Source: Bursaphelenchus xylophilus (taxonomy: Eukaryota; Nematoda; Chromadorea; Rhabditida; Aphelenchoididae). Taken from it: a stretch of DNA of 64,000 nt. Each line of letters starts with the position of its first letter. The first letter of the stretch is position 1. The position numbers and the translations under genes were made by a program. The notes under the pieces were generated by a model. That model was not told the origin of the DNA. It searched no databases and saw only the letters and a program-made list of their open reading frames with translations. Positions 27,077 to 37,845 of the stretch are shown here, piece by piece. The stretch is from the NCBI GenBank assembly GCA_904066235.2, contig CAJFCV020000001.1, positions 10,783,291-10,847,290 of the forward strand. Reading direction: 5' to 3'.

Positions 27077-27497
27077 CGCGTCCTAACATTTCGGGTCAGG
27101 GACAGATCGGTGAACGACACCTCGGGTCAACGATACCGTTGAATATTTTTGCTTCGGAACTTGGGAAAAAGGATTTTTCGGAGAATTAGAACAAAATTTT
27201 GAACTGTTTTCGCTTCGGGAATAAATCCCGTGCTTCCAGTTAAACACATAATCAATGGATACGATTTTCTTATTTGCTCGTCGCTTATAGACACTATTTT
27301 CCTAAAAAAAATCGAAAATAAACCTCAATTCTCCAAAAAATCCTTCTCCCCAGTGCCGAAACAAAAACATTTCAAAATTTTGTTCCAATTCTCCAAAAAG
27401 TCCTTTTTCCCAAGTCCCGAAGCAAAAATATTAAACGTTATCGTCGACCCGACCTGTCGCGACCCGAGTTGTCCGTGACCCGAAACGCCGTAGCGCT
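27077..27497. mobile_element. TIR element, TTTCGGGTCAGGGACA family, copy 2
   Basis: This is the same family as 25356-25842, with inverted ends built on CATTTCGGGTCAGGGACA and its complement. CTCACTTCC flanks both sides (27068-27076 and 27498-27506), a 9 bp target duplication. The duplicated segment near 49966 has a single CTCACTTTC followed directly by GGACTAAACCATC, which is the empty site. The 9 bp duplication favours the MULE superfamily. No transposase. Confidence 0.9.
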
Positions 27498-27611
27498 CTC
27501 ACTTCCAGACTAAACCATCAATCTCTAAGATACAGGCTCTCTATCGGCGCAGTAATAAGAATTTCGTCCTAGGTTGCCCACCTACAGCATCAGCGCCATT
27601 CAGCCCAATTC

Positions 27612-27773
27612 CGATTACTTACCTTCTCCGCCCTTTTCTCCCATTTCCCCTTCCCCTTTCAAAGCAAGCAAGATAAAATAAAAATAAAACAAATAGATCA
27701 AATTAAAATCGTAGATTCTTCTTCTTCTCGGCTGGAAAGTTGCTTGGACAGGTTTAATGGGACTTGAAGGAAT
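27612..27773 (-). CDS. Possible terminal exon of the duplicated unknown gene, copy 1
   Basis: After a CAG acceptor at 27774-27776 the minus strand reads IPSSPIKPVQATFQPRRRRI, then a hydrophobic stretch, then a Gly/Glu-rich tail to a TAA that overlaps a possible donor (GGTAAGTAA). The corresponding place in copy 2 (acceptor near 50305) keeps the start (VPAITT) but meets a stop after 17 codons. The reading frame and its link to the upstream exons are not secured. Confidence 0.3.
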
Positions 27774-28197
27774 CTGTAAGAAAATGGAGATTAAGACTAA
27801 AAAATCAAAAATAAGTTCAACAATCTCATGAGTAATACGGAAATGCGACGATTGGTTTGAATATAATTACAATAGCCGCTTTGCCGATGCATTCCTACGG
27901 GTCTAACTATGATATGCCAAAACTAAAGACACTGCCTTACACTTAGCTACCCGTCCTTGGCCAATTGTTTTACTGCGTGACATGGCACAACTCAATGACT
28001 TGTTTTCCAAAAACTCGCTGGTGAACTATCGGAGCAATTCGTAAAATTCAAAAAACAGCTCAAAGCGAAAACGGAGCCTCTGTATCGTTCTACTACTTTA
28101 TGAAGCATATCATAACAATAACCGCCACTTACCTTTGAATTTTCTTGCATTGTGCGGACTAAGCGATGATGATTTTGTTCTTGACGCCGCTCCACAC

Positions 28198-28254
28198 TCA
28201 AATTTCTTCAGGCTTATACCACTTGTCATTCATATACAAACGTGGACGGGCGAC
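28198..28254 (-). CDS. Short 3' coding exon, unknown gene D
   Basis: After a good acceptor (TTGCTTCCAG) the minus strand reads VARPRLYMNDKWYKPEEI and then TGA. The residue choice (RLYMNDKWYKPEEI) looks coding and would be a natural C-terminus. The upstream exon at 29201-29343 ends in a phase that does not give this frame directly, so a small exon may be missing between them; an inserted TIR element (28466-29117) occupies much of the intervening DNA. Confidence 0.4.
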   Translation of the reverse strand, partial: VARPRLYMNDKWYKPEEI

Positions 28255-28465
28255 CTGGAAGCAATGTTTTACTACAAATGGAAAAATTTGAAAACGGAAT
28301 TTAACTATCTCATCAACAACATAAATCCCCTACAAATCTTTCATAATCAAGTCCTTTACCACTAACTCAGACAATTCATGGAGCAAAAAGTTATCAACTT
28401 TTACCCTCAAAACGACCAAATATTACACCAGAGAGCTAAAAAATGACGACAAATTTGGCAATCTA

Positions 28466-29117
28466 CAGGGTGGTTCAGCCGAAGCGCCAATCCTTATTTC
28501 AAGTATTTCTCCGCCAATAATGCACCAATTTCTATAAAATATATACCAAATTGAAGCTGAGGTACCACGTTCTTCGTCTACCTAGTACTTTCTGATTCCG
28601 GCAAAAACAAAAGTCGCCAAATTCGATGATTTTTTTTTTAATCGATGAAATTTTTTTTTCGCATATTTCAGCGAGGTACCAAGTCGAACAACCGTAGACA
28701 GTCTCGCTCATTTGATCAAATTTTTTTTTTAATTTCGACTAACTAAGCCTGTTACCCCAAAAATAACCAGAGAAATGTCTTGAAGAATAATTATGACTGT
28801 TCCGCTGCCTGCCGTCAACTTTTTCTGCTACTTATAAAAGTTTCATTTAGCGAGAGACTCGAATATTTCCCAAGTCCGAGAAAATCAATTAAAAATCATT
28901 GCAAAAATTTTCCGAGTTTCACCGATTTTGCGCTCTTAAATTTGGAATGAAAATGTCAAGGGTCAGTACGGGAGCCTCCTTGAACTTGGGCCCGTCGTAT
29001 TTGGTGGACAGAAAATGGGGTAGGTCAGCTTCAATTTGATAAATTTTATAGAAACTGGTGCATTACTGGCGGAAAAATACTTAAAATAAGGACGGAAGCT
29101 TCGGCTGGGCCACCCTG
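28466..29117. mobile_element. Foldback TIR element, CAGGGTGG...CCACCCTG
   Basis: The ends CAGGGTGGTTCAGCCGAAGC and GCTTCGGCTGGGCCACCCTG are inverted copies flanked by TA (28464-28465 and 29118-29119). The arms extend well over 100 bp inward. This matches non-autonomous mariner-like elements of nematodes, which often end in CAGGGTG. It lies inside an intron of unknown gene D. Confidence 0.9.
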
Positions 29118-29200
29118 TACATCTTTCAAACCCACACTAGAACGGATTTCCAGCCTATGGATCTACCAAAGGCACCCTCTATTAACGAAACTTCACTTAC

Positions 29201-30214
29201 CAAAAAACAAATTGAACTGTGAATCTTCAAACAAGCCGCCCGTTCCATGGAACGCATGTTTCGGCAGAGTGACTTGTTCCTTGTTTCCAATCACTCCAGC
29301 TTCCTTGTCGACCATCAGGCAACCATGAAGGATGAAGGCCATTCTGAAAAAACAATGTATTAAAAAGCGAAAAACTGGAACAATATAAACCTAATGAACA
29401 ATATAAAAATTTCTAAACACCGCCATTACGACATGTCTAATGGCACTAGTCATTAGTCACCATAAAATTGCTTCTACAGCCCTCAGCAGTTTTTATTTCC
29501 CTCAAATACCCTAAAAAAGCAAACAAAATCAGCCTAACAGGGGAAGCATACGTGCGACGCCCAGATTTTAAAGAAACTTGGCACAAATTTAGAATATTTT
29601 TTTCTAAAATATATGCGAGTTTCCTAGCTCGCGCTTTGCAGAAACAACCGAAATTTTTTATATCGAAAGTCGGCGAAAATTTTGACAATTTTTGCCGAAC
29701 TTCGGCACGAAATGTTTCATGCCTATTTCTACCATAAAGAGTAATGTTTCCACAAAAAAAATAATTTTTTTTCCGCGCGAAACTAGCGAAGTTACGGCCT
29801 AAAAGTGTTTTTCTGTTTGACCGCTCTCCATGTTTAGCGTGCTCTCTCGGCGGCGAAAAACGTTCAATATCTCGGGGCACCCGCAAAGCGCGAGCTAAAA
29901 CTTTCAGGAATTGATATTTAGTCTATTCCCGACGTGCGTGAAAAAATATATCGTGATGACGGGCTTTTTTCACAAAACTAAACTCTTATTCACCTAAAAT
30001 GCTCTCAGTATCCCTTCTAGACCTCGATTCCCTAATTTATCACTCCCAATTGGCATACCTTTCTGATCTTTCCGCGGTGGGGACCTCCAGGGCTCCATTG
30101 ATTTCTCCAACTTCTCCAGGGCTCCAAGAAACGGATTCTCGAGGATTTCCATGAAAATAAATAAGATTAAAAATAGAACGAGCAGTATCTGGACTTATGA
30201 CACGAAATAAAGGC
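29201..30214 (-). CDS. Unknown gene D copy 1, two joined exons (30059-30214, 29201-29343)
   Basis: The first exon follows an AATTGTAG acceptor and codes RPLFRVISPDTARSIFNL, then a PRESVSWSPGEVGEINGA segment and VPTAERSE, ending AG before GTATGC. The second follows TTTTTTCAG and codes MAFILHGCLMVDKEAGVIGN, then KEQVTLPKHAFHGTGG and FEDSQFNLFF, ending before GTAAGT. The phases join (AG + A = Arg). No family is recognised. The intron between them holds dispersed repeat R (29553-29950). In copy 2 the first exon is intact (50646-50801), but the second is badly degraded. Upstream linkage to the tandem exons at 30.7-32.8 kb is probable but unproven, since the connecting phase does not fit. Confidence 0.55.
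29553..29950 (+). repeat. Dispersed repeat R, copy 2
   Basis: Colinear and in the same orientation as 26004-26400; absent from segmental copy 2, so it inserted after that duplication or was lost there. Its class is unknown. Confidence 0.75.
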
Positions 30215-30380
30215 CTACAATTGGGAAAAAACAACTTACTTTAATCACCAAAGCAGGCTTTGATGATTGGGTGAAGGGGAGGGAGTGGAAGGGAAAGGGA
30301 AAGGGAAAGGGAAAGGAGGGTGGTGGGAGTGGTAGAAGAAGGCGAGTAATGGAAGTGGTGGGAGTGGAAGCGGTGAGGCT

Positions 30381-30510
30381 TCTTCTTTTATTTTTTTGCT
30401 TCCTTTTTTCTTTTTTTTTTTCTTTTTTATTTTCTTTTTCTTTTTTTTCTTATTTTTTATTTTTTTTCTTTTTTTTTACTCTTTTAATTTTTTTTTCTTT
30501 TTTAAAGCTA
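30381..30510 (+). repeat. T-rich microsatellite (TTTTTTC-type)
   Basis: A degenerate run of T broken by single C and A, purine-rich on the coding strand of gene D. Just before it, 30284-30318 is a GGGAAA repeat. On the minus strand this region could read as a Lys-rich or Pro/Ser-rich exon ending at 30241, but the frames conflict. Confidence 0.9.
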
Positions 30511-30569
30511 TCCGTTGCGTGGGGCTTGCAGATCTCTGCAAATTAAAAGAATAAATTGAAGAACCCTCA

Positions 30570-30645
30570 AAAAAGAATTGACAATAATCTCAAACTATCC
30601 GTTTCCCCAAGAATGTGGCGTAAATGAAGGTGATGTTTAGGTTTC
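30570..30645 (-). pseudogene. Truncated copy of the NPNITFTHATF exon
   Basis: After TTTTATTTTCAG the minus strand reads NLNITFIYATFLGKRIV and then TGA. The start matches the 31404-31540 exon, but the Pro/Ser/His-rich body has been deleted and fused to intron sequence (GATAGTTTGAGATTATTGTC), which supplies the stop. It could act as an alternative last exon. Confidence 0.5.
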
Positions 30646-30714
30646 TGAAAATAAAATATACCATATAGCTCGGGAAAAAACCAGGCTAAAATCAAGGGTG
30701 AAACAACAACCTAC

Positions 30715-32845
30715 ATAGTAAAAAATGGGTGGTAAACATTTGGGGTAGGGCAGTGAAATCTTGGAGCAATATCTGAAAATAAAATAATCAATTGAGGAAC
30801 CACCAAAAAAACAAGTGACAACAATCTCAAGAAGAATTCCCTAATATTTCCTCAACTACCAAAAAAAGCCATCAAAACTTACTTTCCATGTTGTTTCTGT
30901 CGTTGGTTTGAGACTCGGCCATGTAGGTGCCGTCCTGGGCCGGAATTGGGACATTGAAAATAGGGTCGGAAAATGTGTTCCAAAGATTCACTGATTCGAG
31001 AGATGGGTTTCTGAAAAAATAGATCATTAATTTAAGAAAAATCCATGAAAAATTCGAGAATGAAATAACAACTTACATTGATACAAATGGGCGGTAAACT
31101 ATAAGGGAATCTAATTTTACAAGAGAAAAATAAAAGTCATTTTAAAAAAATTATTTTTTTCTATTTTTTCTTTTTTTTATTTTTTCTTTTTTTCATTTTT
31201 TTCTTTTTTTGTATTTTTTTTATATTTTTTTTATTTTTCTATTTTTTTTTCTTATTTTTTTCATTTTTTTTTTTTTAAAGCTATCCGTTGCGTGGGGCTT
31301 GGAGATATCTGCAAATTAAAAGAATAAATTGAAGAACCCTCAAAAAAGAATTGACAATAATCTCAAACCTTCCGTAATTTCCTCAACTACCAATAAAACT
31401 TACATTCTGAAGAGAGTGCGATGGGGGGAGGAGTGTCGTGCGAGTGAAATGGAGGAGGGGTGCGGTGCGAGTGGGAGGGAAGGATGGGTGTTGCGAATGG
31501 AAAGGGGAATGTGGCGTGAGTGAAGGTGATGTTTGGGTTTCTGAAAACATATACCATATAGTTTGAGAAAAAACCAGGCTAAAACCAAGGGTGAAACAAC
31601 AACTTACATAGTAAAAAATGGGTTGTAAACATTAGGGATACGGCAGAGAAATCTCGGAGCAATCTCTGAAAATAAAATAATCAATTGAGGAACCACCAAA
31701 AAAACAAGTGACAACAATCCGAACAGTTCCCTAATATCCTCAGCCAGAGATTGCCATGGTCAAAATTTCGGCTCCGGCTCCCATGAAAAATTTAAAAAGG
31801 TCTCCGGCTCCAAATCTCGGCTACCGAGCAAAAATTTTTTTAAAAATACTTTTCCAAAAATAAAAGTTGTTAGTGCCAGAGATCATACACCCAAGGTTTT
31901 TGCAGCCGAGTCGTATGCAACACATCCTTCCCAGTACTTTTCAAGCAATTTGGTCTAACAAGATCACGAAATTTTTACTTTTCTGAACGCTGAGAAGCCT
32001 GGCTTCGACTTTGGGCTCGGGAGCCGGAGCCGCACCCAAAATTTCCGGGTCCGGCTCTGACTCCCGGCTCGGAGCCGGAGCGAAGAGCCGGCTCCGAAGC
32101 CGTGGCAATCTCTGTCCTCAACTACAAAAACCATCAAAACTTACATTCCATGTTGTCTAAGTCGTTGGTTAAGGTCTCGGCCATGTAGGTGCCGTCCTGG
32201 GCCGGAATTGGGACATTGAAAATAGGGTCGGAAAATGTGTTCCAAAGATTCACTGATTCGAGAGATGGGTTTCTGAAAAAATAGATCATTAATTTAAGAA
32301 AAATGCAGGATAAATTCAAGAATGAAATAACAACTTACATTGATATAAATAGGCGGTAAACTATTAGGCGAGTAAAATTAGAAGAGAAGAAGAGAGAAGA
32401 AGGATACGGGATACTTAAAAAAATTTTTTTTTCTTTTTTTTATATTTTTTCTTTTTTTCCTTTTTTTATTTTTTTTTCTTTTTTTTATATTTTTTTATAT
32501 TTTTTTTCTTTTTTTTCCTTTTTTTTTATTTTTTTCTTTTTTTTATTTTTTTCTTTTTTTTATTTTTTTCTTTTTTTTATGTTACATCCGAAAAGCAGTG
32601 AAGAAATCTTGGAGCAATATCTGAAAGTACAGTGATCAATTGAAGAACCACAAAAAACAAGTGACAACAATCCGAACAGTTCCCTGATATCCTCAACTAC
32701 AAAAAAAAAACCATCAAAGCTTACATTCCATGTTGTCTAAATCGTTGGTTTGGATTTCGGCCATGTAGGTGCCGTCCTGGGCCGGGAGTGACGTTGTTGA
32801 ATTGGTGCAGTTTTCGAAGGATCCATTGCTTTCCGGGGTCATTTT
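30715..32845 (-). CDS. Unknown gene D copy 1, tandemly duplicated exon cluster
   Basis: Minus-strand exons in coding order: 32725-32845 (KMTPESNGSFENCTNSTTSL, then PAQDGTYMAEIQTNDLDNME), 32145-32272 (NPSLESVNLWNTFSDPIFNV, then PIPAQDGTYMAE), 31608-31665 (IAPRFLCRIPNVYNPFFT), 31404-31540 (NPNITFTHATF, then Pro/Ser/His-rich), 30883-31010 (a second copy of the NPSLES exon) and 30715-30772 (IAPRFHCPTPNVYHPFFT). All have GT/AG borders. Phases link the 128-nt NPSLES exon (ends GAA T) to the 58-nt IAPRF exon (starts AT), and that to the exons starting A-AAC. The NPSLES and IAPRF types alternate. Several in-cluster copies are split or degenerate, so a single long protein is unlikely; alternative splicing or decay is possible. 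No family is recognised. Confidence 0.55.
31141..31278 (+). repeat. T-rich microsatellite
   Basis: Degenerate ATTTTTTC/TTTTTTAT repeat between an exon half ending in YISKPHATDSF (31306 and below, minus) and a 34-nt exon-like piece ending at 31079 (ATTCCCTTATAGTTTACCGC). Confidence 0.9.
31745..32114. mobile_element. hAT-like non-autonomous element
   Basis: The ends are CAGAGATTGCCA and TGGCAATCTCTG, with the 5' CAGAG typical of hAT TIRs. The flanks TCCTCAGC (31737-31744) and TCCTCAAC (32115-32122) form an 8 bp target duplication with one mismatch. Sibling units have one copy of the target (ATATCCTCAACTAC), giving the empty site. The interior is rich in GGCTCCGGCTCC and its complement. No transposase frame. 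Confidence 0.88.
32404..32580 (+). repeat. T-rich microsatellite
   Basis: TTTTTTCTTTTTTTAT-type run; it separates a 35-nt exon half (32586-32620, IAPRF start) from the sequence matching the exon's 3' half near 32339-32375. Confidence 0.9.
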
Positions 32846-32939
32846 CTGCAAAGATGAATCATATAATTTGAGATTAAAGACCACGCTAAAACAAGTATAA
32901 ACCGATAACTTACATGTTAAAAAATCGTGATAAATTAAA

Positions 32940-33186
32940 TACAAATATTATACAATAGATGAGACAAATACAATAGATACAATAGACAATAGAAATTAAA
33001 TACAAATACAATAGATAAATACAACAGATGAGGGGTCAAAATTAAATACAGTAGATAAGGGGTCAAAATTAAATACAATAGATGAGGGGTCAAAATTAAA
33101 TATAATACAATAGATGAGGGGGCAAAATTAAATACAATAGATGAGGGGTCAAAATTAAATATAATACAATAGATGAGGGGTCAATT
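32940..33186. repeat. Minisatellite, AATACAATAGATGAGGGGTCA type
   Basis: Tandem irregular copies of a roughly 25-35 bp unit built from AAATTAAATACAATAGATGA and GGGGTC. The same repeat, with fewer copies, lies at 55725-55815 in segmental copy 2, so copy number changed after duplication. Confidence 0.88.
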
Positions 33187-33187
33187 A

Positions 33188-33408
33188 AAAAAGCATTTTT
33201 ATTTATATTTTCATTTTTTACGTTTTTTTTGTTACTTTTTTTATTTTTTTTTATTTTTTTTGGCCTTTTCCATTTTTTTGGCTCTTTTTTTTTTTTTGAT
33301 TTTTTTGGCCTTTTCAATTTTTTCGGCTCTTCTATTTTTTGCCTTTTAATTATTTTTTGGCTTTTTTTCTCTGTTATCCTTTCGGTGGTGGGTATCGAGA
33401 CAGGATCT
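33188..33408 (-). CDS. Lys-rich exon, unknown gene D copy 1
   Basis: After TTTTTCAG the minus strand reads DPVSIPTTERITEKKSQKII, then repeated EPKKLKRPKK-type segments. The open frame runs into the adjacent minisatellite. The first ~25 codons are kept in copy 2 (ending near 56056), which supports a real exon; the Lys-rich part may be simple-sequence expansion. A donor (AACAT followed by GTAAGT) at 32914 would precede the KMTPESNG exon. Confidence 0.4.
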
Positions 33409-33828
33409 CTGAAAAATAAAAAATTAACACGTAAAAACACCAGTGACAACACTATAAAAATATCTCTAAACCCCTTGACAAAGGTGGTCAGTGTTTCCTA
33501 AAGCGTATCTGTCCCGGATAATCATCCGAAAGCCGGCTCACATCAACCACAAACAGAATGCCAACATTTTTGGCATTCGGTTTTTTAAGGAGTTCTGATG
33601 TTTTAGCTGACTGTGCAGTGGGTAATGCACAAAATAACATGAACCTGCGATTAAAATATTGCCAAGGCCTCATAATTTTTAAATTAGTAGATCTTGGCGC
33701 CTTTGGGCCACCGGGTTAGCGGAAAAACGCCGGAGAAAATCGAATTTTTTGCGAACTTTGCATAACTTGTCTAAAACTATTGAAACATGAAAAGCGATTG
33801 CAACGATCTTCAGAATATCGTATTCTTA

Positions 33829-34970
33829 CAAGGGAATGGTCCCAACGATCCGTGGGATCCACAAATGAAACCTAGATATTCTGAAAGAGCAGGTAAAATT
33901 TAGTAGGAATCCGTTTTTTCTACTTGCCGAATAAGTCTGTGCGACGAGAAATATCGACGAAAAGATCCGACCAAAAAATCGAAAGAGAGAAAAGACGAAC
34001 CGAAAGGCCTTGGAAGGCGTCACCAAATAGTCTAGTGGAAAAAGTTCCACGCACGAATCTTTTGGGGAAGGGAGGCCTTGGAGGTTCGAGTCCACCCGGA
34101 GCGGATATCTCCGGCTTGAACCCAAGTGTTCATCATTACTGTGTTCTACAGTTATATAAAAATTTTTTTGTTTATTGACCTGTTTTACAGGGATTGTTGC
34201 ATCGAGCCGTAACAAATTCTGTTCATTACGTCTTTCTATGATACCACCAGGTCCGAAGTTCCAAAAAAGACAAATTTATGCAATTTTATACCTTCCGGGC
34301 AGAATTTGGGAAGAATAGTTTGGGAACTTGTTAAACACATGTCCACGGCCATCTTAAACCAAAAAACTCAAAATCGATTTTTTCGTAAATATTCACGCGA
34401 TCTACTACACGCTCACGCAAGGACCCAAAAATTCTCTTTTCAACTTTTCTTGCAAAATTTTATGAAAAGTTGAGATTTTGGCAACATCCTTTTTGGGAAA
34501 CCGAAAAAGATCTGCAAGACCCTATACAACCTTCCAGAAAGGAGTATAAGTGTCTTGAAAATAAAATATTGCCGAAGTGTCAACTTTTCTTAAAATTTTG
34601 CAACAAACCCTGTAAAACAGGTCAATAAACAAAAAAAATTTTTTGCATAACTGTAGAACACAATAATGAATACATAGGTTCAAGCCGGAGATAACCGCTC
34701 CGGGTGGACTCGAACCTCCAAAGCTTCCCTCCCGCAAAAGATTCGTGCGTGGAACTTTTTCCACTAGACTATTTGGTGACGCTTTCCAAGGCCTCTCGGT
34801 TCGTCTTTTCTCTCTTTCGATTTTTTAGTCGGATCTTTTCGTCGATATTTCTCGTCGCACAAACTTATTCGGCAAGTAGAAAAGACGGATTCCTACTAAA
34901 TTTTACCTGCTCTTTCAGAATATCTAGGTTTCATTTGCGGATCCCACGGATCGTTGGGACCATTCCCTTG
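33829..34970. mobile_element. CAAGGG foldback element A, with tRNA-like arms
   Basis: The ends CAAGGGAATGGTCCCAACGA and its complement close a nearly palindromic element with arms of over 300 bp, flanked by TTA on both sides (33826-33828 and 34971-34973). Each arm carries an A-box-like TAGTCTAGTGG and a B-box GGTTCGAGTCC, 44 bp apart. There is no protein. It is related to elements at 52670-53288 and 56142-57303. The 3 bp duplication resembles PIF/Harbinger elements, but the TIR motif does not settle the class. Confidence 0.85.
34017..34104 (+). other. tRNA-like region in left arm of element A
   Basis: A box TAGTCTAGTGG at 34028-34038 and B box GGTTCGAGTCC at 34083-34093 match RNA polymerase III internal promoter consensus. 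The T-stem pairs at four of five positions, but no convincing acceptor stem forms, so it is a degenerate tRNA or tRNA-derived sequence. An inverted copy lies at about 34700-34785. Confidence 0.6.
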
Positions 34971-34973
34971 TTA

Positions 34974-35940
34974 GATACCATGCAAAGTTTGAAGCAAATC
35001 GGTCTAACAATAAAAAAGTAGATTCGGTTTTAAGTTTTTTACCTTATGGATTATATTACTTTATTCAACTTTCAATGTTCGACAGCGTTAAATAGTCAAA
35101 TAAATGAGCCATATTATCTCACAACATTTTGTTAATGGAGATTAACTGCAAAAATTTCAACTCCCATGCCGAACAAAAGTTTTACCTTATAGTAGCATAC
35201 CTGATCTTATACCAAAAATAATAGAAGTTTAAGACTGAAGTCAAAGTTTTAAAACCATCTATGTGAATTGCGATTGCTTTCTAAGGCTACGCTGAATTTT
35301 TGGAGCTGGTTTCAACCTTGCTGCGCCGATTTCAAAAATGATCACTATCACCTAAAGCAACGTTCTCACAACAGCTTCCAAAATGGTGCGGATGTCAGTA
35401 ATTATGCTCTTACTGACTTTTTAGATCAAAGTGGACCTAGCTGAGTTAAAATCTGCCGATTTTTAAAATATTATTTTATTCACCTAAATATCAGTTTTTT
35501 TGGAATTTTGAGTGAGTAAGCTAGTATAGGACATAGGGTTCCTTATTGTTCTCTAAAACTACTCTAATTATGCTCATAGGAAAAAGAATTTAGGTAATTG
35601 CTTCGTTACGAAACGATTTAGTAGCAAAGATGTCTAAAATAAGGTTCTCAAATCTACTATTTGTTGGTCAGTCCGGCTCGTTTCTAATTCTTTGTTTGAG
35701 CTACCCTTGGGCATCCTAACAAAGTGTTGCAAACAGTTTTCCCGATTTGAAACTTTTTTTTCTGGTTGATGTGCGTTGTAAGTTTAGCTTCAAACAGATA
35801 GAAGACGACCGATTTTTTCCTATGAAACATATATGGCGAGGTTAAGCAGGAGTCCAGCTTCAAATTTATGTATGCAATAAACCCATTCTACACCATCTTC
35901 CATGTGTAATCAGGTTACCTTTGGAGCAAAAACTTATCTT
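34974..35940. other. Non-coding spacer
   Basis: No gene is seen. 35313-35730 is shared with about 57699-57990 (TGCTGCGCCGATTTCAAAAA, CACTATCACCTAAA, TTCCAAAATRGTGCGGATG), marking the far end of duplication D. The remainder is AT-rich and unique in this window. Confidence 0.6.
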
Positions 35941-36850
35941 TCAGCTAAAACAGAATGCCAAGAATTTCCCATTGCTTGAGCGCTTTTGTTCTAGGTTTTC
36001 TTGACGTGCAGCTACTATAACATCCCGAAACTAAACCCCGTGATCAAAAAAACGTAAAACATTGGCTGATGGAACTTACTGCTTCCATTTTTCCTTTCAA
36101 ATAGCCATAGAACGATTCAAGAGTCGGATTAGCAGTTGGGCCCACTGGGCCACCTTCGTCCAGGAAAATTCGGCGTACATTTCTCGTGGTGGGTGTTCTA
36201 AACGAGATCTTAATAGTTATGAGGACAAACTTAAAAAAAATACAATTGACCTTTAAAAAATATCTAATTTCTACGTAAAAAGCCATAAAATCTCTCAGCA
36301 TAACGTCAAGCACGACCTATGTTCTCTATTCAGCCGTATTTTTCTAAAATACGGCCTAAAATAAGCTTACCTCTCGGCCATTTTCCAATTAATCAACGAC
36401 CATCCAGTGCACAATCGATCAGCCAATTTTCTCATCGTTGGAATCGTCAGCTCATTGACAATTCCAGACTGTCCCACCAAGGCTTGAGCCACCGTAATGT
36501 AATGCCCTTCAGCTCTGACCAAAGTCGTCCGCAACAAATTGTCGAGCCCATACTTTGAGGCTAAAGTAAGGTGATCTCTCATGATATTTGTGGAGATTGG
36601 GGGCTGCATGGCAATCGCCTAAACTCCAAACAATTCAATAAACAACAACAACAACTTACTGCTTCCATTTTACCCTTCAAGTAGACCAATTCATTGTCGT
36701 GGGCGAAGATCAACATTGGCCGGATACAAACCTCACAAATCGGCTTGTTGTAATAAACAAAGTCAACGAACTCATTGAGGAAGTGACGAAGATCAATATG
36801 GAGGTTGTTTAGGTACTCACGAGTCTCCACGGTGAAGATTGGGTAATATT
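35941..36850 (-). CDS. Unknown GKMEA-family gene, four 3' exons
   Basis: Exons in coding order: 36660-36850, 36371-36618, 36080-36197 and 35941-36030, all with GT/AG borders and phases that join, giving about 214 residues to a TGA. Exon one codes YYPIFTVETREYLNNLHIDL, a PICEVCIRPMLIFAHDNE segment and YLKGKMEA; exon two AIAMQPPISTNIMRDHLTLA, then VRAEGHYITVAQALVGQ and SLINWKMAER; exon three TPTTRNVRRIFLDEGG, then ESFYGYLKGKMEA; exon four FRDVIVAARQENLEQ and a stop. Two exons end in the same LKGKMEA, suggesting internal exon duplication. No transmembrane segment or known motif is seen. Related exons occur at 43.6, 45.0, 47.8 and 60.6-61.0 kb. Upstream exons are incomplete here. Confidence 0.7.
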
Positions 36851-37091
36851 CTGAAAGTATCAAAGATAAATTATATTACACATGACATAAGATCAATAAT
36901 TTTAACCGAAAACAACAAAACTGATTCATAAAAGCTCCGAACATGTTGTTATACAGCCCGCTCCTCCTGCAACAAACCAAAGCTATGCAACGTTGCATTT
37001 TTCGTCTAGAGAGGAAGACTTGACCAAGATGAGTCAACTCTTTCCCCATCCAAGAAAATTCTCCGTAATTAGGAGAAAAGTTTTGAAATTT

Positions 37092-37556
37092 CTGACGAGG
37101 AAAGTACTTCTACGGGGTGTGGAGTTACAGGTCGAGTCATAGATGAAAAAAAAACGTAAAATTTTTCTGATTCAGAATATGTAAATGTTAGCTGCCTGAT
37201 TTTGGACTGTAGGGTGAAAAAATCCTCAGAACTTTTATCGCAGCACCACACAAATGCCGCTTTTTTATATTGGAACTACTAATTAAGGTGTAGTATTAAT
37301 CAAATTTGATATTTTAAGGCTTGTCAAGATGCCAAGGTTCACTTTAGCTCAAAACAAAGCTTTTGATTTGGTAAAAACTTTGTCAAAAAGGCATTTGCGT
37401 GGTTTTGCGAGAAAACTTCTGACGATTTTTTCACCTTTACAAACCAAAATCGGTAGCTGACTTTTACATATTCTGAATCAGAAAAATTTTGCGATTTTTT
37501 TGATATATGACTCGACCTGTAACTCGATAGCCTATTGAAGTACTTTCCTTGTCAAA
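37092..37556. mobile_element. Diverged foldback TIR element, TGACRAGGAAAGTACTTC ends
   Basis: Left TGACGAGGAAAGTACTTC pairs with right GAAGTACTTTCCTTGTCA; further inward, GGTCGAGTCATA and TTTTTCTGATTCAGAATATG match their complements. The arms have diverged by small indels. The target duplication is unclear. It sits between the two recognisable parts of the GKMEA gene. Confidence 0.7.
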
Positions 37557-37585
37557 GATTTTATATTATCCATGGTAAAACTTAC

Positions 37586-37754
37586 CTCGGGATGGGTTCC
37601 GAGGGCTTTGGCCAGCTGAAGAGGTTGTGTTTTCGGGCGTAGGGGCAGGCCGGGGCAATAATCTCGTCGTAGACATCCGCTAGGAACAACTGACTGGGAA
37701 CATTTTTGAATCTTAGGTACAAATATAAATCGCTGGGCTTGTTCAGGGGGCTGG
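37586..37754 (-). CDS. Likely upstream exon of the GKMEA-family gene
   Basis: After TTTTATTTTCAG the minus strand reads SPLNKPSDLYLYLRFKNVPS, then FLADVYDEIIAPACPYARKH and WPKPSEPIP, ending AG before GTAAGT. The composition is clearly coding. Its 3' phase does not join directly to the exon at 36660-36850. A candidate linker exon ending near 36908 (reading SGLYNNMFGAFMNQ) fits at its 5' side only. The TIR element at 37092 may have disturbed this part of the gene. Confidence 0.6.
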
Positions 37755-37845
37755 CTGAAAATAAAATGATCAATAAAATTATTTTACTTTAGACTAAAGT
37801 CAAGCAGTTCCGAAAACAAAAAAAATCTTACTTCATTTGGTCCTG

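Larger units (their letters stand above)
26785..35730. repeat. Segmental duplication D, copy 1
   Basis: This segment is colinear with 49660-57990: the cACAATACCGATA/TGGCGCTTTTACGGCC segment, the CTCACTTYC..GACTAAACCATCAAT junction, the unknown gene's exons and microsatellites, the Lys-rich exon, and the AAACAGAATGCCAA and CACTATCACCTAAA blocks occur in the same order. The copies differ by several private insertions, each of which is an empty site in the other copy. 26785-27067 contains no gene that can be supported. Confidence 0.85.

Noticed and set aside
30271..30546. Poly-Phe plus-strand frame
   Set aside because: It is a translation of the T-rich microsatellite.
33488..33673. Minus-strand 61-codon frame (GILFVVDVSRLSDDYPG) as an exon
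   Set aside because: It is only partly present in copy 2 and its borders are unsupported; kept as uncertain duplicated DNA.
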